The notes: generated from the letters alone by a model not told the origin. 64,000 bases of DNA from Skeletonema tropicum (GCA_037178625.1 CM074134.1:2976001-3040000), one strand, 5' to 3'; counted from the stretch's first letter, positions 9,601-19,919 are shown. Numbers and translations: made by a program.

Positions 9601-11352
9601 GGTACTCTTGATCGGCCGGGCTAAAATGGCATTCATGTCATGGATGTAAGCGATAAGGTAGTATAAGTTGCCTTCTAAAGACCGGTGTGGAAGGGCTCCT
9701 GTTACATCGGTGTACATAGTTCCCTCAATTTTATCCGCTAAAGCTGCATAGCAAAATACATTCAGGGTCTTCTCATCTTGGTCGCTCTGCTCCGTCTCCT
9801 CTTGTTCTTGCTGCTCCGTTGTCTCTTGATCACTCTGCTCCGTTTCCTCTTCGTCAGGTGGGATGATGGTAGGGGATGTAGTTGGTTGTTGCGGTTCATG
9901 TTGGTTGTTATTGTGGTCCTGTTCTAACTGGTGTGCGACGAGGCCTTGTAGGCGACGACGGGACATGCCCGTTGTAGTATACCTCCGCGGAGCTTTGCCT
10001 ATCCCTATTGAAGGCGAGGAGAGGTTGTACTTGCTTGGTTGGGGTGGCTTTTTACGGGTGCTGCGGAGGCCTGCGCGTGGCTTCTTCATATGGCCCTTTG
10101 CTGTTGCTGGGGAGGAGGCTAGATGTCGACGCACGTCTTTGGTACGTTGAATATGTGGGAAGCTTTTTAGTTGATTGTTTTCAATTGCACGGAGAAGGGT
10201 GGGGATTGGTGGGCTAAATAGGCACTGATGGATGTATTTCAGGGCTTGCTGTTTCGTTGGCATGGTGTATGCATTATGTGCGGCTGCAGTTGCAGTAATT
10301 GGCTGGGTGGTAGGTGTTATGATATCAAATGCTGGTTGCATTGGCTTCTTTGACAGGGGAAGAAGCCATAGCCCCGTTGCTGGGTGTCGCTTTCCAGTCA
10401 AAACACACCGTCCGTGGTGCAAGACACGGACTTCGTGCATGGTGAATAAGACTTGGCACCCTGCATCAACTAGTCGCCTGATGGAGATGAGCGATGCATT
10501 CGAGAATTCTGGAACGATGTGCCCGTTCTTGCAGGCTGCTGGTGGAAGGGAGGGCAAGTCAATGTCACACATGTGCGTTGATTTGCTGACTGTACCATCG
10601 GGTTGGGTAATTGCAATGGGGCTGGTTGTAGGCCGAATATTGTTGACCTCGGCCTCGACGATGAAGAAATGGTCCGAAGCACCTGAGTCTGCAACTGCAT
10701 GGTCGGGTGGGACAAGTTTTCCTTTGCCTTGGAGACTGTTCGCTTGATGGATGGTCGATTGTCTTGATGCGGTGCGGTTGTCAGTTACGACGGTAATGTC
10801 ATCGTCGTCTTCTGGTGGGGGCTGCACTGTAGCATGGAGACATTGCTGGATATTGGAGAAAGGTTGGACTATTTTTTGGGTGGCGTACAATGAGAGAGGC
10901 TTGATGGCAAGTTTAGTTTTAACCAAGTTACATCTATTCACTGCGCTCATCCATGTACTGGGAGCTGGAGGGGGGGCATACCGTTGTTGCCCTTGAGCCA
11001 CTTGCGCACTTAGCATGGCTAGTTGCTGGGTGATTTGCTGGATGCTGTTGGCATGCGACTGAGTGACATCGGAGATGGTGGACAGATTATTGTTGAGACC
11101 ACTGATGGTGGAGTTGCAGGTTTGACCAAATGAATGGAAGGCAGTTCCCAACTCTTCTACTGTATCTACGAGGCTAACATCGTCCTCGGCCTCCGATCCT
11201 CTTCCTAATCCTACCGCTGCAGGGCCATAGTTACCTGATGTCAAAGAGGCATTGGCATTCTCCAAAAATTGTTCGTATTCAATTGTGTCGGTGATCTGGA
11301 TGTCACTAAAATGACTTGTGGCCTCCTCGAGGCTGAGTTTTCTTTCGGTCAT
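6568..11352 (-). CDS. Copia Gag-Pol polyprotein
   Basis: About 1594 residues from the Met of MTERKLSLEE. The first roughly 220 residues are Gag-like and low in complexity, and I see no CCHC knuckle. The protease has the aspartyl signature VADSGASDHF. The integrase shows TDVTGALPH, NVTDNQAA and NAAERAIQTFK as the D, D and E regions, but a weak zinc-binding head (YIHQCLFS). The reverse transcriptase has SSFYLGTPL and the active-site pair in VVDDFG. RNase H shows HSDASYL, AEAELGGLF and CDNATATGIAND. It encodes the enzymes needed to copy and insert the element. No stop or shift is visible, so it may be active. The C-terminal tail is encoded by the 3' LTR. Confidence 0.94.
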   Translation of the reverse strand: MTERKLSLEEATSHFSDIQITDTIEYEQFLENANASLTSGNYGPAAVGLGRGSEAEDDVSLVDTVEELGTAFHSFGQTCNSTISGLNNNLSTISDVTQSHANSIQQITQQLAMLSAQVAQGQQRYAPPPAPSTWMSAVNRCNLVKTKLAIKPLSLYATQKIVQPFSNIQQCLHATVQPPPEDDDDITVVTDNRTASRQSTIHQANSLQGKGKLVPPDHAVADSGASDHFFIVEAEVNNIRPTTSPIAITQPDGTVSKSTHMCDIDLPSLPPAACKNGHIVPEFSNASLISIRRLVDAGCQVLFTMHEVRVLHHGRCVLTGKRHPATGLWLLPLSKKPMQPAFDIITPTTQPITATAAAHNAYTMPTKQQALKYIHQCLFSPPIPTLLRAIENNQLKSFPHIQRTKDVRRHLASSPATAKGHMKKPRAGLRSTRKKPPQPSKYNLSSPSIGIGKAPRRYTTTGMSRRRLQGLVAHQLEQDHNNNQHEPQQPTTSPTIIPPDEEETEQSDQETTEQQEQEETEQSDQDEKTLNVFCYAALADKIEGTMYTDVTGALPHRSLEGNLYYLIAYIHDMNAILARPIKSTKSEDIVGAFEEIFQYLKDRGYSPKLNVTDNQAASQIKQFLSTNDCQWQFVEPHNHRVNAAERAIQTFKNHFISGLCCTDSEFPLQLWDQLTEQAEITLNLLRTSRRDPSKSAYEDLHGEPFDFNRTPLAPPGTRAVVYDHPTSRASWAPRGSDAWYVGPAKDHYRNYRFFIVDTNAYRTSASCKFFPQHCQYYTPTPIEHATAVADELVTTTEALPKRQRFAILSTIARALQKIISIRQPTTEGVKSISEGGPATPEFAETEGGNKVIRPNNPAITTSTNPTAPRVHRTKQRTHQRHTRNNTPGTLPKPITQLPKQQPRRSKRNRQPTRIAFEEIQPISSNPPNTRVQQHRIISQDAFLAYFGATMMDTHTKNLWRPTQLEHAPTEDITYYCAPVTHPITGKAMRKYAEVIKCEELRETWETAFGKEFGGLAQGDDRTGQKGTDTVIILDHDQIKNIPADRVVTYASIATDYREQKDDPNRVRITAGGNLINYPGELTTRTADLQTTKIMWNSVVSTPGARYCCFDISSFYLGTPLDRYEYMKIPLRIFPEHVKQQYNLDARAYKGQVYLEIRRSIWGLPQAGILSNKLLKERLAPHGYYECEHTPGLWRHETRPIAFTLVVDDFGIKYTNKADAEHLYNCIAEHYKVKADWEGKMYCGITLDWDYDKRTVTLSMPGYVKKMLINFNHPEPKKPQDSPHPAPPRKFGTASQDPIDEDTSTPLNPAQKRRIQQIVGAGLYYGRAVDNTILVALGSLASEPEQANPTENTEQRANQLLDYLATHPDAKIQFRASDMILNIHSDASYLSEPRARSRIAGVHFLGSIPEDHKPIIINGFIHVVSNILKYVVASAAEAELGGLFHNCKEAKVLRLTLEELGHPQPPTPVHCDNATATGIANDTVKKHRSRSMEKNYFWVTDQVTRKQFDVRWQPGKENLADYPSKNHDASHHREVRPWMLHIESISPITLPRAQKPSTLRGCVGTLEDGYLRHAPLPRIPRRKRAGCRNDSRTSP

Positions 11353-11438
11353 TTTGCCGGTGGGGGAGCAGCTCACGTGGGTGCTAGTCGCTGCGTGTTG
11401 CTGCGAGTGTGGGGTCTGTTAGAATAAATGCGTAGCTC

Positions 11439-11696
11439 TGATGAAGACAGCACAAAAGAGGCAGTGAACTAACAGGTGAGCTACGATTTAATGGCTACAT
11501 TACTAGGGTGGCGAACCGTAGCAGGAACTTGCCAGGTGGTGGTGAAAGATCTCCAAGATCTCCACTTCAACCACCACCTCGATCTCGGTGCTGTCAAGGG
11601 CTGGTGCGACTGTCGTTGCGACAGCCAGCGCGCTTTCTCCTAGGAATCCTCGGAAGAGGAGCGTGTCGGAGATAGCCATCTTCCAGGGTTCCAACA
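11439..11696 (-). repeat. 5' LTR of the Copia element
   Basis: 258 bp matching 6413-6670 in length and, as far as I can read, in sequence. It should hold the element promoter (family knowledge). The CATAT duplication follows at 11697. Confidence 0.93.
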
Positions 11697-12233
11697 CATA
11701 TGTTTCGCATGTGGTATCTACGAGCACTCCAATGCTATTCTCAGAAGCAAAATGGTCTTTAGCTTTTGGTTGGTCACTGGTCACTCTCGAAAGAATCTCC
11801 TGATTGGTTTGCTCGAGACGAGGGAAATGGAAACCCGTCACCTCCATTTCGATTACGATTTACTAAAGCTAAGACGTGAAGTTGGTGTTCTCTCTGTACC
11901 ATTCGTGAGAGATTAATTGGCTGGATCCAGAGCCAAGCGGTGACGACTACGAAACGTATGTAGAGGATTTACGAAGCATTGAACAGTGTATAGATTTCTA
12001 CAGAGGATATCACCAACCTCCTAATGAATTGGAGTATCGTCGCCTCTGCGAAGGATAGGGAGCAACAACTGATTTTCTCAAATCCATTAAAATGCTGTTG
12101 ATGCACTGTAATAGAAATAACATGAAAGCACGTTTATTTATCTAACCAACTTGTCTATTGCTAAAATCTCTGATGATTCCTTTGGTAATATGCGTTTAAG
12201 ATGATCAGTAAAGGATCGCATACCTAATTCTCT

Positions 12234-13121
12234 CTAGACTTCTTCATGATCGGTAACTTGACAGAGAATCCCGCTAGGAGGAATGCTACTTGCATTTAGA
12301 ATCCTCGAAGCAGTGGCTGTGAGCCGGAAGTGTCGTATCATCAAATTCCGATTGACACGATTGATCAAATGTAGTAGATTCGTCATGGGGATTGCGATAT
12401 GCCCCATGCCTTCTGCACACTCCGTTACGTTTGACAAAGTTTTGCTTCCATCGCTGCTTCATCATTTTTTGAGTCGCTTTGCTCCATGTCTGACACACAC
12501 TCCTCCCCGTTTCACTAGGTTTGTGCATCCTTCACTGCTACATGGTTTGATCTTTGCCCCATGCTTCCTGCACACTCCTGCTTTGACGACAATGTTCGTG
12601 CAACCATCGCTACTGCATCTTTTTTTGAGTTTTCTTGCCCCATGCCTGACACACACTCCTCCCTTGACGACGATGTTTGTGCATCCTTCGCTACTGCATC
12701 GTTTGATCTTTGCTCCATGCTTTACACACACTCCTCCTCGTCGCACTATATTCGTGCACCCATCAGCCGAGCATTCATATCTGTACTTCTTCCTCGCAAC
12801 TGTCTTAGCTGTCTGTTTTTCTTCATCTTCTCCAGTAGACGATCGCTGCTTCCTCTTGGTAGACTTTGCTGGTAGCGAAACTGAAGGAGACGAGTCATTA
12901 CTTACAGTAACAGCAGCAGCAGCCGCAGTCGCACGTCGAGTTGAAATTGACCGACGATTCGATGTAGATGAGCTTCTCTTACTCCTCTTCTCTTTCTCAG
13001 CCTCCGCGGCGGCGGCCTCTTTCTTTCTCAGCTGGCTCTCTCTGTAAATAAGAGCGCCAATATCATCCTCCTCGCCACTGCCTTTCGATGAGGCCACTTT
13101 TGATGGACTGCGTTGCTGCAT
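12234..13121 (-). pseudogene. WRKY19-like zinc-finger repeat gene, broken at its 3' end
   Basis: Paralogue of the gene at 1295-2122. It starts MQQRSPSKVASSKG, then DDIGALIYRESQLRKKEAA, a Ser/Thr and alanine stretch, the basic KSTKRKQRSS and four good CX4CX9CX2H fingers. At 12462 the fifth finger is broken: the frame hits TGATGA where a Cys codon is expected. The tail continues in other frames (NGVCRRHGAYRNPHDESTT, then GILCQVTDHEEV), so at least two shifts separate the tail from the body. A 219-residue product with four fingers could still be made. The promoter side is next to an inverted repeat at 13162. Confidence 0.75.
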
Positions 13122-13161
13122 TATAATATGTATTCGATATGCATTTTGCTGATGATTTAGT

Positions 13162-13214
13162 AATATGGCTGTCTTAAATCACTTTTCCGACGAGGTGGGC
13201 TACATACGTAGGAA
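13162..13214 (+). repeat. Outer inverted repeat, left arm
   Basis: Contains ATATGGCTGTCTTAAATC, CCGACGAGGT and TACGTAGGAA. The same blocks occur in reverse complement and mirrored order at 18245-18302, 5.1 kb away. Confidence 0.75.
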
Positions 13215-14521
13215 TAGTACATATATCTGGATCCGGCACTGAGAGGTCAGAAGAGCCCCCAAATGTGTTTTTGGCCACCACCAAAAAGTTCCTCCACCAG
13301 GACAATCCACCACGCCATGGCACCATTTCCGCCATAAAAGTGCCATAATGTAAAAAATCGCACCTCCTCCATTACATCTACACGTGGTTGGGTATGGTAG
13401 TCCAAAGATAGCTTAGAACACAAGGAATCCAAAGCCGAGCCTACCCAACTTAGTTATTAAAGAGCAGAGACGCAAATCAAAATGCCGCTATAGCAGCGCA
13501 AATTACCATCATCGTAGCATCATCGTCCAATTCCACTCAATATGAATGGTACAATCGGCCTCTCTCCATCAACCCTCGCCGCCGCTTATACATATAGACA
13601 TTGGGTGTCGGTGTGATTCATTGTTAGTGACTTCATATGGCCATAGCACTCCGTCAGGCACCATGTTGCTGCTGCACATCACATCATCGATTACACACAA
13701 ATGTCACCCATTTCATTGCTCTATTCCGACCTCTGATCATGACGAGACAACTAAACACGACAGGAGAGCTCTCAATAATATGTAAGGATCGCTTTGTGCC
13801 GTGGAGCTGTTAAGGAGATCCGATTTCACTGACTACACTACCATCGGCGAACTCAGCCTTGGTATCACCATAGCCCAACACATGGCCATTCCTCGAACAA
13901 ACTACAATAGTTTCGTTATTCAATTCAACCTTAAAACCATCCGGCAACAACGACACAAGAGCTATTTTATTTGATTGAAGAGACAGGATCAGAGTTGGGT
14001 GACTTGAAGTTCGATTGGGGTGGAATAGGTGCAAATTTGTCTCCGAAGAAGGATGTTGTTATGGCGTTACATTGCTTCTGAATAGATTGGAGTGTAATCT
14101 TCAACGACTTGTTCAGGCTCTTTGATTTCAATTAAGTCATGTTCGATGGTTAAAGCTGCATATTGTCACTGCTGACATCGTTGGAATGCACAAAGTGTAT
14201 TCTCTTGTAGGAGATGAATGTTCTAGCAAAAGTGTTCGTGTTGAATGACAGGGATCTGTGGGCCTCGTAAATCATTATTATGCGACAGAAAGATACACGC
14301 ATTCATAATATAACTCTATAATCGTCATCTTAACAGTGTTTGGTGTAAATGCTGCTGAGATTTATTTGTTATAACACCATATTTGATTGCTTATGAAGAA
14401 TTGAGGCTACACATTCAAGTGAACTAATTGTCTTTTATTTCGCATCACATGTCAAAATCGGCAAAAGTCAAGCTGCTGCATACGTTTTATATATACCTAT
14501 GTAAACGACCCGTGCATTATA
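13215..14521. other. Mostly non-coding interval
   Basis: A minus-strand stretch at 13810-14034 looks protein-like (DGFKVELNNETIVVCSRNG, FADGSVVSE), but I cannot assign it to a family and it has no clear start. It may be a gene fragment. Nothing else is supportable. Confidence 0.35.
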
Positions 14522-15198
14522 TCTTTTATATCCATGATGAGATTTTAAACTGCGAAAAATTTTTGCTACTTCTCGAGAGTCCCAAAATGGGACGCTCGTT
14601 GAATAATTGTTGCAATGACCCAAAAAAGTTTACAGACGTCTTCTATACATTCGTGCGACCAATGCCTTGTGCTCAGTTTTTTCATTTTGGTCATTAGTTG
14701 TCTCTAGGCACCGATATTGTAGATATGATTTTCGTGTTTTTTTTTTTCGAGGAAAAATGAGAATTTTGAATACCTACAAAATGGGCATTCTTTGGACCTC
14801 GACGGCCCGAAAATGCTTCCATTGCACGTCTACACCTTCGCTACAATGAGTGGGGGGTGTGGAGGGTCGGTTGTCAGTGTGCGAAGGCTGTATATATTGT
14901 GTTCTATGTAATGAATATCTATGTTCATGTGATATGTATCTATTCTCGTGTATCTTTTGTCCCGGTCCCGCCCGGTGAACTTCTCATGTTGCTTCTCTTC
15001 CCATTATCGTATTGTTATTGTATCATTTGCTCATTTTGCGATGGCTTCTCTTGCGACCATTATTTTGATCATTTTCATCATCTTCATCGGAGTCTGTATC
15101 CGACTCTTCATCTGACTCATTGACTGACTCGCTATCCGACTCCTCACCCGACCCGCTCCCCGACTGGGTCCTCTCTGCATCTTCTTCTTCGCTTTCTC

Positions 15199-17651
15199 CT
15201 ACGCTATTGTCTTCGTCCTTTCCCTCTTCGATGTCTTCAACGTGCCCTTCTTCTTCCTTCTCCTCCTTTCTTTCTTCTTCTCATTTGCTTCCGATCTTTT
15301 CCCCCTTGCCATCGCAAGTATCTGCTGTTTGTTGCTCTCGGTATAGGTTTCCCATGCCTCACGATGCAAAGCATGATAGCAAGTCCACTGGCAAACGGCT
15401 GTCTCGTGGACAAAATCTTCACTCCTTTTTACCCGGCGCAAAGCACCAGTCTTCCGATTTAGGATTGGTGTTTTGACTGAGAAGTTCTTCGGATGTTTCT
15501 TGTCAGTCTTCTTCACAGATGGTGCAGAGAAGCAGCAAACCGGCGGCATCCAAGGCAGATGTTGTCAGTCCTTTTGCCGCAGTGCTCACACAAACGTCGA
15601 GTGCGTTCGTCTACTTCTTCTTCTTCCTCTTCTTCTGCCCGTCGACCGCTACACCAATAGTCTGTACCTTTGCCAAGTAGATTCCTACACATTGCTTGCA
15701 ACGATCTAAATGAGTTTGCACTGGTTTCTGTTTAATCGTCCTTGGTGTTTGTCCAGACACAACTGCAGGTGCAGGCAACCCAGGAGCTTGGGGTGTCCTC
15801 TGCTTTGCTGTACTACGACTACGAGGCCTTCTCTCCTGGTCTTGAACAGGTGCCACAGGCTGCTGCGGCAAAAGTGTAAAAGGCTCCCTTTGAAGCCGTG
15901 TTTCCGTACTCTCTACTCCAGTGGTACAAGCTGCAGCTTCAAGGAGTGTCTGGCCCGTATGGGCCTTGACGACATCCAACAGCATATCGATCGCCAAGTC
16001 GATAGAATCCTCAAAGGCAGCGCGCTTCTTGTTAGTATTCCTACAATGAGCCAACGTTGGATACGGAAAGTCATTTTTACCGTGCACCACTGATTACCTC
16101 GAGGAAAGCGACACCGAAGTATATCAAGTAAGAACCAAGCCACCGGTTCTTCACACTGTTTTCATGTCAACGATGAACTTAGCTATTAGCTGGAAATACG
16201 AAGATGTACATGGCCATGAGCGATGTGTCATTGCCAATGAGAAAAATGCACCGATCACCAACGTCTGGCACACATCTATGGAAAAGTTCCAAATGCGTAT
16301 CTGAATACTCCACTATCATCTCTACCGCGTACGCTGTGTGTGTACCCATATCAACCGTGTATGTATCCATATCAACCTCAGTTGAAACGCCCATCCCTCT
16401 TCCAGACGCATTCTCTCTATGAAGAGTCTCAATACGACTTCGTTCCTTTGCAAATATTCGTGGCGACGCACGGCACTTACACTCGATTGGGACGGCTATC
16501 CTTTTATCATCACCTAAATCCATTATATTATGGTAATTCCATCTGCCGTGTCCCTCAAAAAGAAATGATGTTGCTCTTCATCATTTTCAGTGTCAGTTTC
16601 GACAGAGCCACGTCGAACGAGTCCTGGAGAGTACTTAGATAGCTTCTAGACTATTTTGACCATAAATCCTCTGACAAATATCGAAATCTTTTTCCATGAA
16701 TGGCTTCTCGGCGCGGTGACCCAGTGCGGCGTATTTGGCTTGCCCCTCATCATTCCCTTTCCGCAGTGGTTTCATAAAAGAGCTTCTTGCAAGAAGTTCA
16801 ATGATTGCTGCGTATTCCCCAGTAAAAACATCTTCATCTTGAGCATGGGCATGTACACCATCCACATTCTTCGCTTCGTGCAAAGCACCAGCCACAGCCA
16901 ATCTCTGACGCACAGTGTCAACCCTTCCGCTCCAGGAGATGTTTGGTAAGCCACCATGGCTCTGATGAAACTCCTTCATCTCCTTTAGAGTCATAAACTT
17001 GAGACTCGCTGCACCCGGGTACAGTCTACCCAACTGCTGAGTATTTGTTTACGATATAGCACACTACTCCTCCCGAGCTTGGCTCCCTCTATCTTGCCGA
17101 TGATTGCAATCATTTCATCGTCAGAAGTATTGTTCCTCAGTGGCAAATGAAGACGTGTCGACGTATTTGTCTTAACAAAGTGTACTATACGTCTTGCTAA
17201 ACTTGCACTCGATGAAGAATGTAGCTCAGAAGCAACAGAAGTCATGGTATTCCATGCCAAGGTGCTCATGGAACTTCAAAAACAACTCGCTCTTACTCCC
17301 AAAATGTTTTCGAAACAAGTTCTTCACACCTTCTTCACCATGTCCCAGGCGGTCGTTAAAGTATTTCACCTCCTTCTTAGCCTGCTCATAGCTAGAGTCA
17401 CTTCCCTCGTTGAACGTTAACTTAGGGTAGATGATGTGTGCACACCGTTCATTCCATGGTGTGAGAGGAGGCGGCCATTTGCCATTGCCAACACGAAGAT
17501 TTGTAGAGTCATCGTTGACATATACATAGTCCTCCGGATCCTCCTCCTCCTCATCTGCGAGCAACCCACCCATTGAGACGTCGTGACCGTGAGCGGCAAT
17601 AATGTCATCTTCATTATCGTACAGATCAGAATCAAAGGCGTTGCCGTCCAT
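15199..17651 (-). pseudogene. Frameshifted gene with a YqaJ-like nuclease region and cysteine-rich C-terminus
   Basis: Coding-looking minus-strand segments lie in different frames. They are an acidic N-terminus (MDGNAFDSDLYDNED, 17651-17226), 17240-17040, 17033-16635, 16640-16179, 16090-15611 and 15701-15199. The 17033-16179 part carries ALGHRAEKPFMEKDF and, after SPGLVRRG, a PIECKCRASPR motif. This resembles the G-x-E, (D) and ExK sites of YqaJ/lambda-exonuclease PD-(D/E)XK nucleases; the Asp expected in SPDG is absent. The end has CEHCGKRTDNICLGC, a Cys pair pattern seen in C-termini of some DDE transposases. At least four frame changes make it non-functional as read. Position between inverted repeats suggests a transposon gene. 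Confidence 0.5.
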
Positions 17652-18061
17652 CTTTCTTCGTTGTATCCGCCCCCCTACAAGCTCCTTTAATCACTTCTCT
17701 CATCGGCATGTTACACTGCCGACACACACACACTACATGTGATTACAGTATTACTACGGCGTGTATCCAACTTCTACAGTGCAATAAACAAAGCCACTAG
17801 CTGCCGCTGGTAATGTACTTGACATTGCTTGGGTCTCGGAGGCGTGAGGTGCCTGTATCTTTTTGTGGCTGACACCTACCTACCTTCTCAAGCGTCGAAG
17901 TGAAGGCCGGGGGGACGTCCAGACAGCCAAAAAAAACAACAGAAATGCTAGCGTAGAGAGCCAAGAAATGCTTTTCACAGCAAAAAAAGCTAGGAACCAT
18001 CCCATCGGACCTTGGCGAAGGCAACAGAAGCCTCTTTAGCTTTATTATCTACTTTATTGCT

Positions 18062-18148
18062 TGAGCGTCCCATTTTGGGACTCTCAAAATCGAGAGTCCC
18101 AAAATGGGACGCTCGATAGTTTAAAAATCTCATCATGGATATAAAAGC
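18062..18148 (+). repeat. Inner inverted repeat, right arm
   Basis: Two facing copies of the GTCCCAAAATGGGAC palindrome, then sequence that inverts the left arm at 14522-14599. Each palindrome has GTCCCA/TGGGAC arms around three bases. Confidence 0.75.
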
Positions 18149-18244
18149 ACCATGCTTAGTAAAGTACACTACTCGGGCGGAAATCCCATGGTGATGATGT
18201 GCTCGATGATCGTTGGCGCCACTTTGGTACCGCTTCTTGGACAG

Positions 18245-18302
18245 TTCCTACGTACGAAAAAAAATCTACCTCGTCGGTTTTTTGATTTAAGACAGCCATA
18301 TT
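18245..18302 (-). repeat. Outer inverted repeat, right arm
   Basis: Reverse complement of the blocks at 13162-13214 in mirrored order. It lies about 230 bp upstream of the F-box/LRR gene at 18534. Confidence 0.72.
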
Positions 18303-18533
18303 TTACGGGATAGCAATCAATGCTCAATGCTCAACATCTATCATAAGTAAGACAGGAAGAGTGCAGAAAACTGTTGGTTACGGAACACGTAACGCGGTAT
18401 CCGTGGTGTCGTGCATACTTTAGTGGTGCTCGGTATTTGACGTCCGGTACATAGATACGACTGCTATATATCATTTTGTGTCTTTAGACACTTGTGATCA
18501 TACATACTTACTACTTAAACCTTCATTCTCTGG

Positions 18534-19919
18534 ATGGATTTGTTCAGCATTGTTGCGATGCCAATAGCCAGCATCAACATGCAGTTCATCATGTTGACCG
18601 ATGATGATGACAATGATCCTTCCTCCATTGGTCGTAGCCGTATCGTCATGCATTCTGCATCTACATCATCTTCTCCCGGGAGCGGCAATCTAAATGTTGC
18701 ACACCTCGCTGATGGAAGTGGTGGAAACAACGCTAGCGCATTATTGAGCGTGGACGAGGTTGCGATCATCTTTGGCTTCCTCGATCATGCAGATATCATG
18801 CGTGCTCGAGTGTGTGCAACCTGGAGAGAGGCCGCTAAGAAGACTCTCGTTCCTCCAACTGAATTCTATGTTGACTGTAGCGAGAGATCTTACAATGCCA
18901 TGAGAGTGATGTCCACTGCGCTACCAAATCTGCAGCAGATTACGCTTGGCGGGCCCAGAGGACGGGATGAAAATGTCTACTCCAACGGGGAGGATCCAAA
19001 TGAAATTGTGGCTCAACGTACTGCCAACTTTAACAGCCATGATATAAATATCATTTCCAACTTCACCAAGGTGCACGCCATACACATTTGCGGTGCACCG
19101 TTGAATGGTCGATATGATTCCTTATTCAGCTTCTTCCCACTTCTTCAAAAGTTGAATATGCAGTACCTCGACAATCTCAAGTGGGATCTTGAAATGCTGT
19201 CAGGATTGCCACTGCTCAAAGAGCTGTATTGTGAAGAAACTCATCACTTGACTGGCAACCTAAGGAGTTTGAGAGTGCTGAAAGAAACTCTCGAAAAGGT
19301 CTGCATCACAAGATGTCCCAATGTTGGTGGCAACTTCATGAAATTAGCTGACTTATGTCTGAAAAAGTTGGATTTAAGATTTACTGCTGTAACAGGAGAT
19401 ATTCGAGACATTTGTAAAAATGATTTTCGAGCTCTGGAGCTAGAGAGCCTGCATCTCCCTGCTACTGTCCGTGGTGGTGTGGGTTACAGGTTTCGACTCG
19501 TTGCAGAGGTGCCTGATTACATGCATACAATTCATCAACTTCTCAGACGCACTCCAATGCTATTCGGAGGCGGGTATTTATTTGATGCGTTCCATTGGTC
19601 ACTCTCACCAGACTCTCCTGATTGGTACGCTTATGACTTGCGAGGGTTACCAGCCCCGTTTCGCTTGCAATTTGTCCAAGCGGGATCTCGTCTAGGTTGG
19701 TGCTGGTGTACTCACAGGAAGGACTATGACTATGATGATAAAATCTTCTATTCATGTGAGATCAATTGGCTCGACCCCGAGCCAAGCATTGGAAGCATTG
19801 ATTATGCAAATTACATTTACGATTTGCAGCGTATTGAAGAGCACACAGTTTTCTGCAGAGGATATTTCCAGCCGCCCACTGAGCTGCAGTATCGCCGCTT
19901 GTCCGAGGAATTAGCTTGA
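18534..19919 (+). CDS. F-box-like / leucine-rich repeat protein
   Basis: 461 residues, uninterrupted. A low-complexity, Asp- and Ser-rich N-terminus is followed by an F-box-like segment at about 72-112 (VDEVAIIFGFLDHADIMRARVCATW). The middle is leucine-rich (FFPLLQKLNMQYL, SGLPLLKELY, GNLRSLRVL, LADLCLKKLDLRF, ALELESLHLP). A family-specific C-terminus contains CEINWLDPEPS and CRGYFQPPTELQYRRL. F-box/LRR proteins usually select substrates for SCF ubiquitin ligases; that role is inferred. Five relatives, mostly damaged, lie in this window. A second in-frame Met (MQFIMLTDDDD) is an alternative start. Confidence 0.82.
   Translation: MDLFSIVAMPIASINMQFIMLTDDDDNDPSSIGRSRIVMHSASTSSSPGSGNLNVAHLADGSGGNNASALLSVDEVAIIFGFLDHADIMRARVCATWREAAKKTLVPPTEFYVDCSERSYNAMRVMSTALPNLQQITLGGPRGRDENVYSNGEDPNEIVAQRTANFNSHDINIISNFTKVHAIHICGAPLNGRYDSLFSFFPLLQKLNMQYLDNLKWDLEMLSGLPLLKELYCEETHHLTGNLRSLRVLKETLEKVCITRCPNVGGNFMKLADLCLKKLDLRFTAVTGDIRDICKNDFRALELESLHLPATVRGGVGYRFRLVAEVPDYMHTIHQLLRRTPMLFGGGYLFDAFHWSLSPDSPDWYAYDLRGLPAPFRLQFVQAGSRLGWCWCTHRKDYDYDDKIFYSCEINWLDPEPSIGSIDYANYIYDLQRIEEHTVFCRGYFQPPTELQYRRLSEELA

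Larger units (their letters stand above)
6413..11696 (-). mobile_element. Ty1/copia LTR retrotransposon, complete
   Basis: A 5284-bp element bounded by two 258-bp LTRs (6413-6670 and 11439-11696), each TG...CA, with a 5-bp CATAT duplication outside. One long minus-strand ORF has the order protease, integrase, reverse transcriptase, RNase H, which defines Ty1/copia. Base-by-base reading shows no difference between the LTRs, so insertion looks recent. A short purine tract (AGAGGG) precedes the 3' LTR as a candidate polypurine tract. I could not assign the primer binding site after the 5' LTR to a tRNA. Confidence 0.95.
6366..12058 (+). pseudogene. F-box/LRR family relic split by a Copia element
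   Basis: Two host fragments flank the retrotransposon. The left one (6366-6412) matches the GLPLLKELY segment of the intact relative at 18534. The right one (11728-12058) matches the C-terminal third: TPMLF, then SPDW and PPFRLRF in shifted frames, and a well-kept end INWLDPEPSGDDYETY with FYRGYHQPPNELEYRRLCEG before a TAG stop. Roughly 300 bp of the family sequence between the two fragments is missing. Frameshifts show that the gene was already, or has since become, non-functional. Confidence 0.8.
14522..18148 (-). mobile_element. Decayed inverted-repeat element carrying a YqaJ-like gene
   Basis: Left arm 14522-14599 and right arm 18062-18148 are inverted copies. Both contain TTTTATATCCATGATGAGAT and a near-palindromic unit built on GTCCCAAAATGGGAC; the right arm has that unit twice, facing each other. 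The interior holds a minus-strand gene remnant at 15199-17651. A second inverted repeat pair (13162/18245) lies outside. The superfamily and target duplication are not clear. Confidence 0.55.

Noticed and set aside
7789..10996. Many plus-strand open frames
   Set aside because: All are antisense to the Copia polyprotein, which has clear domains on the minus strand.
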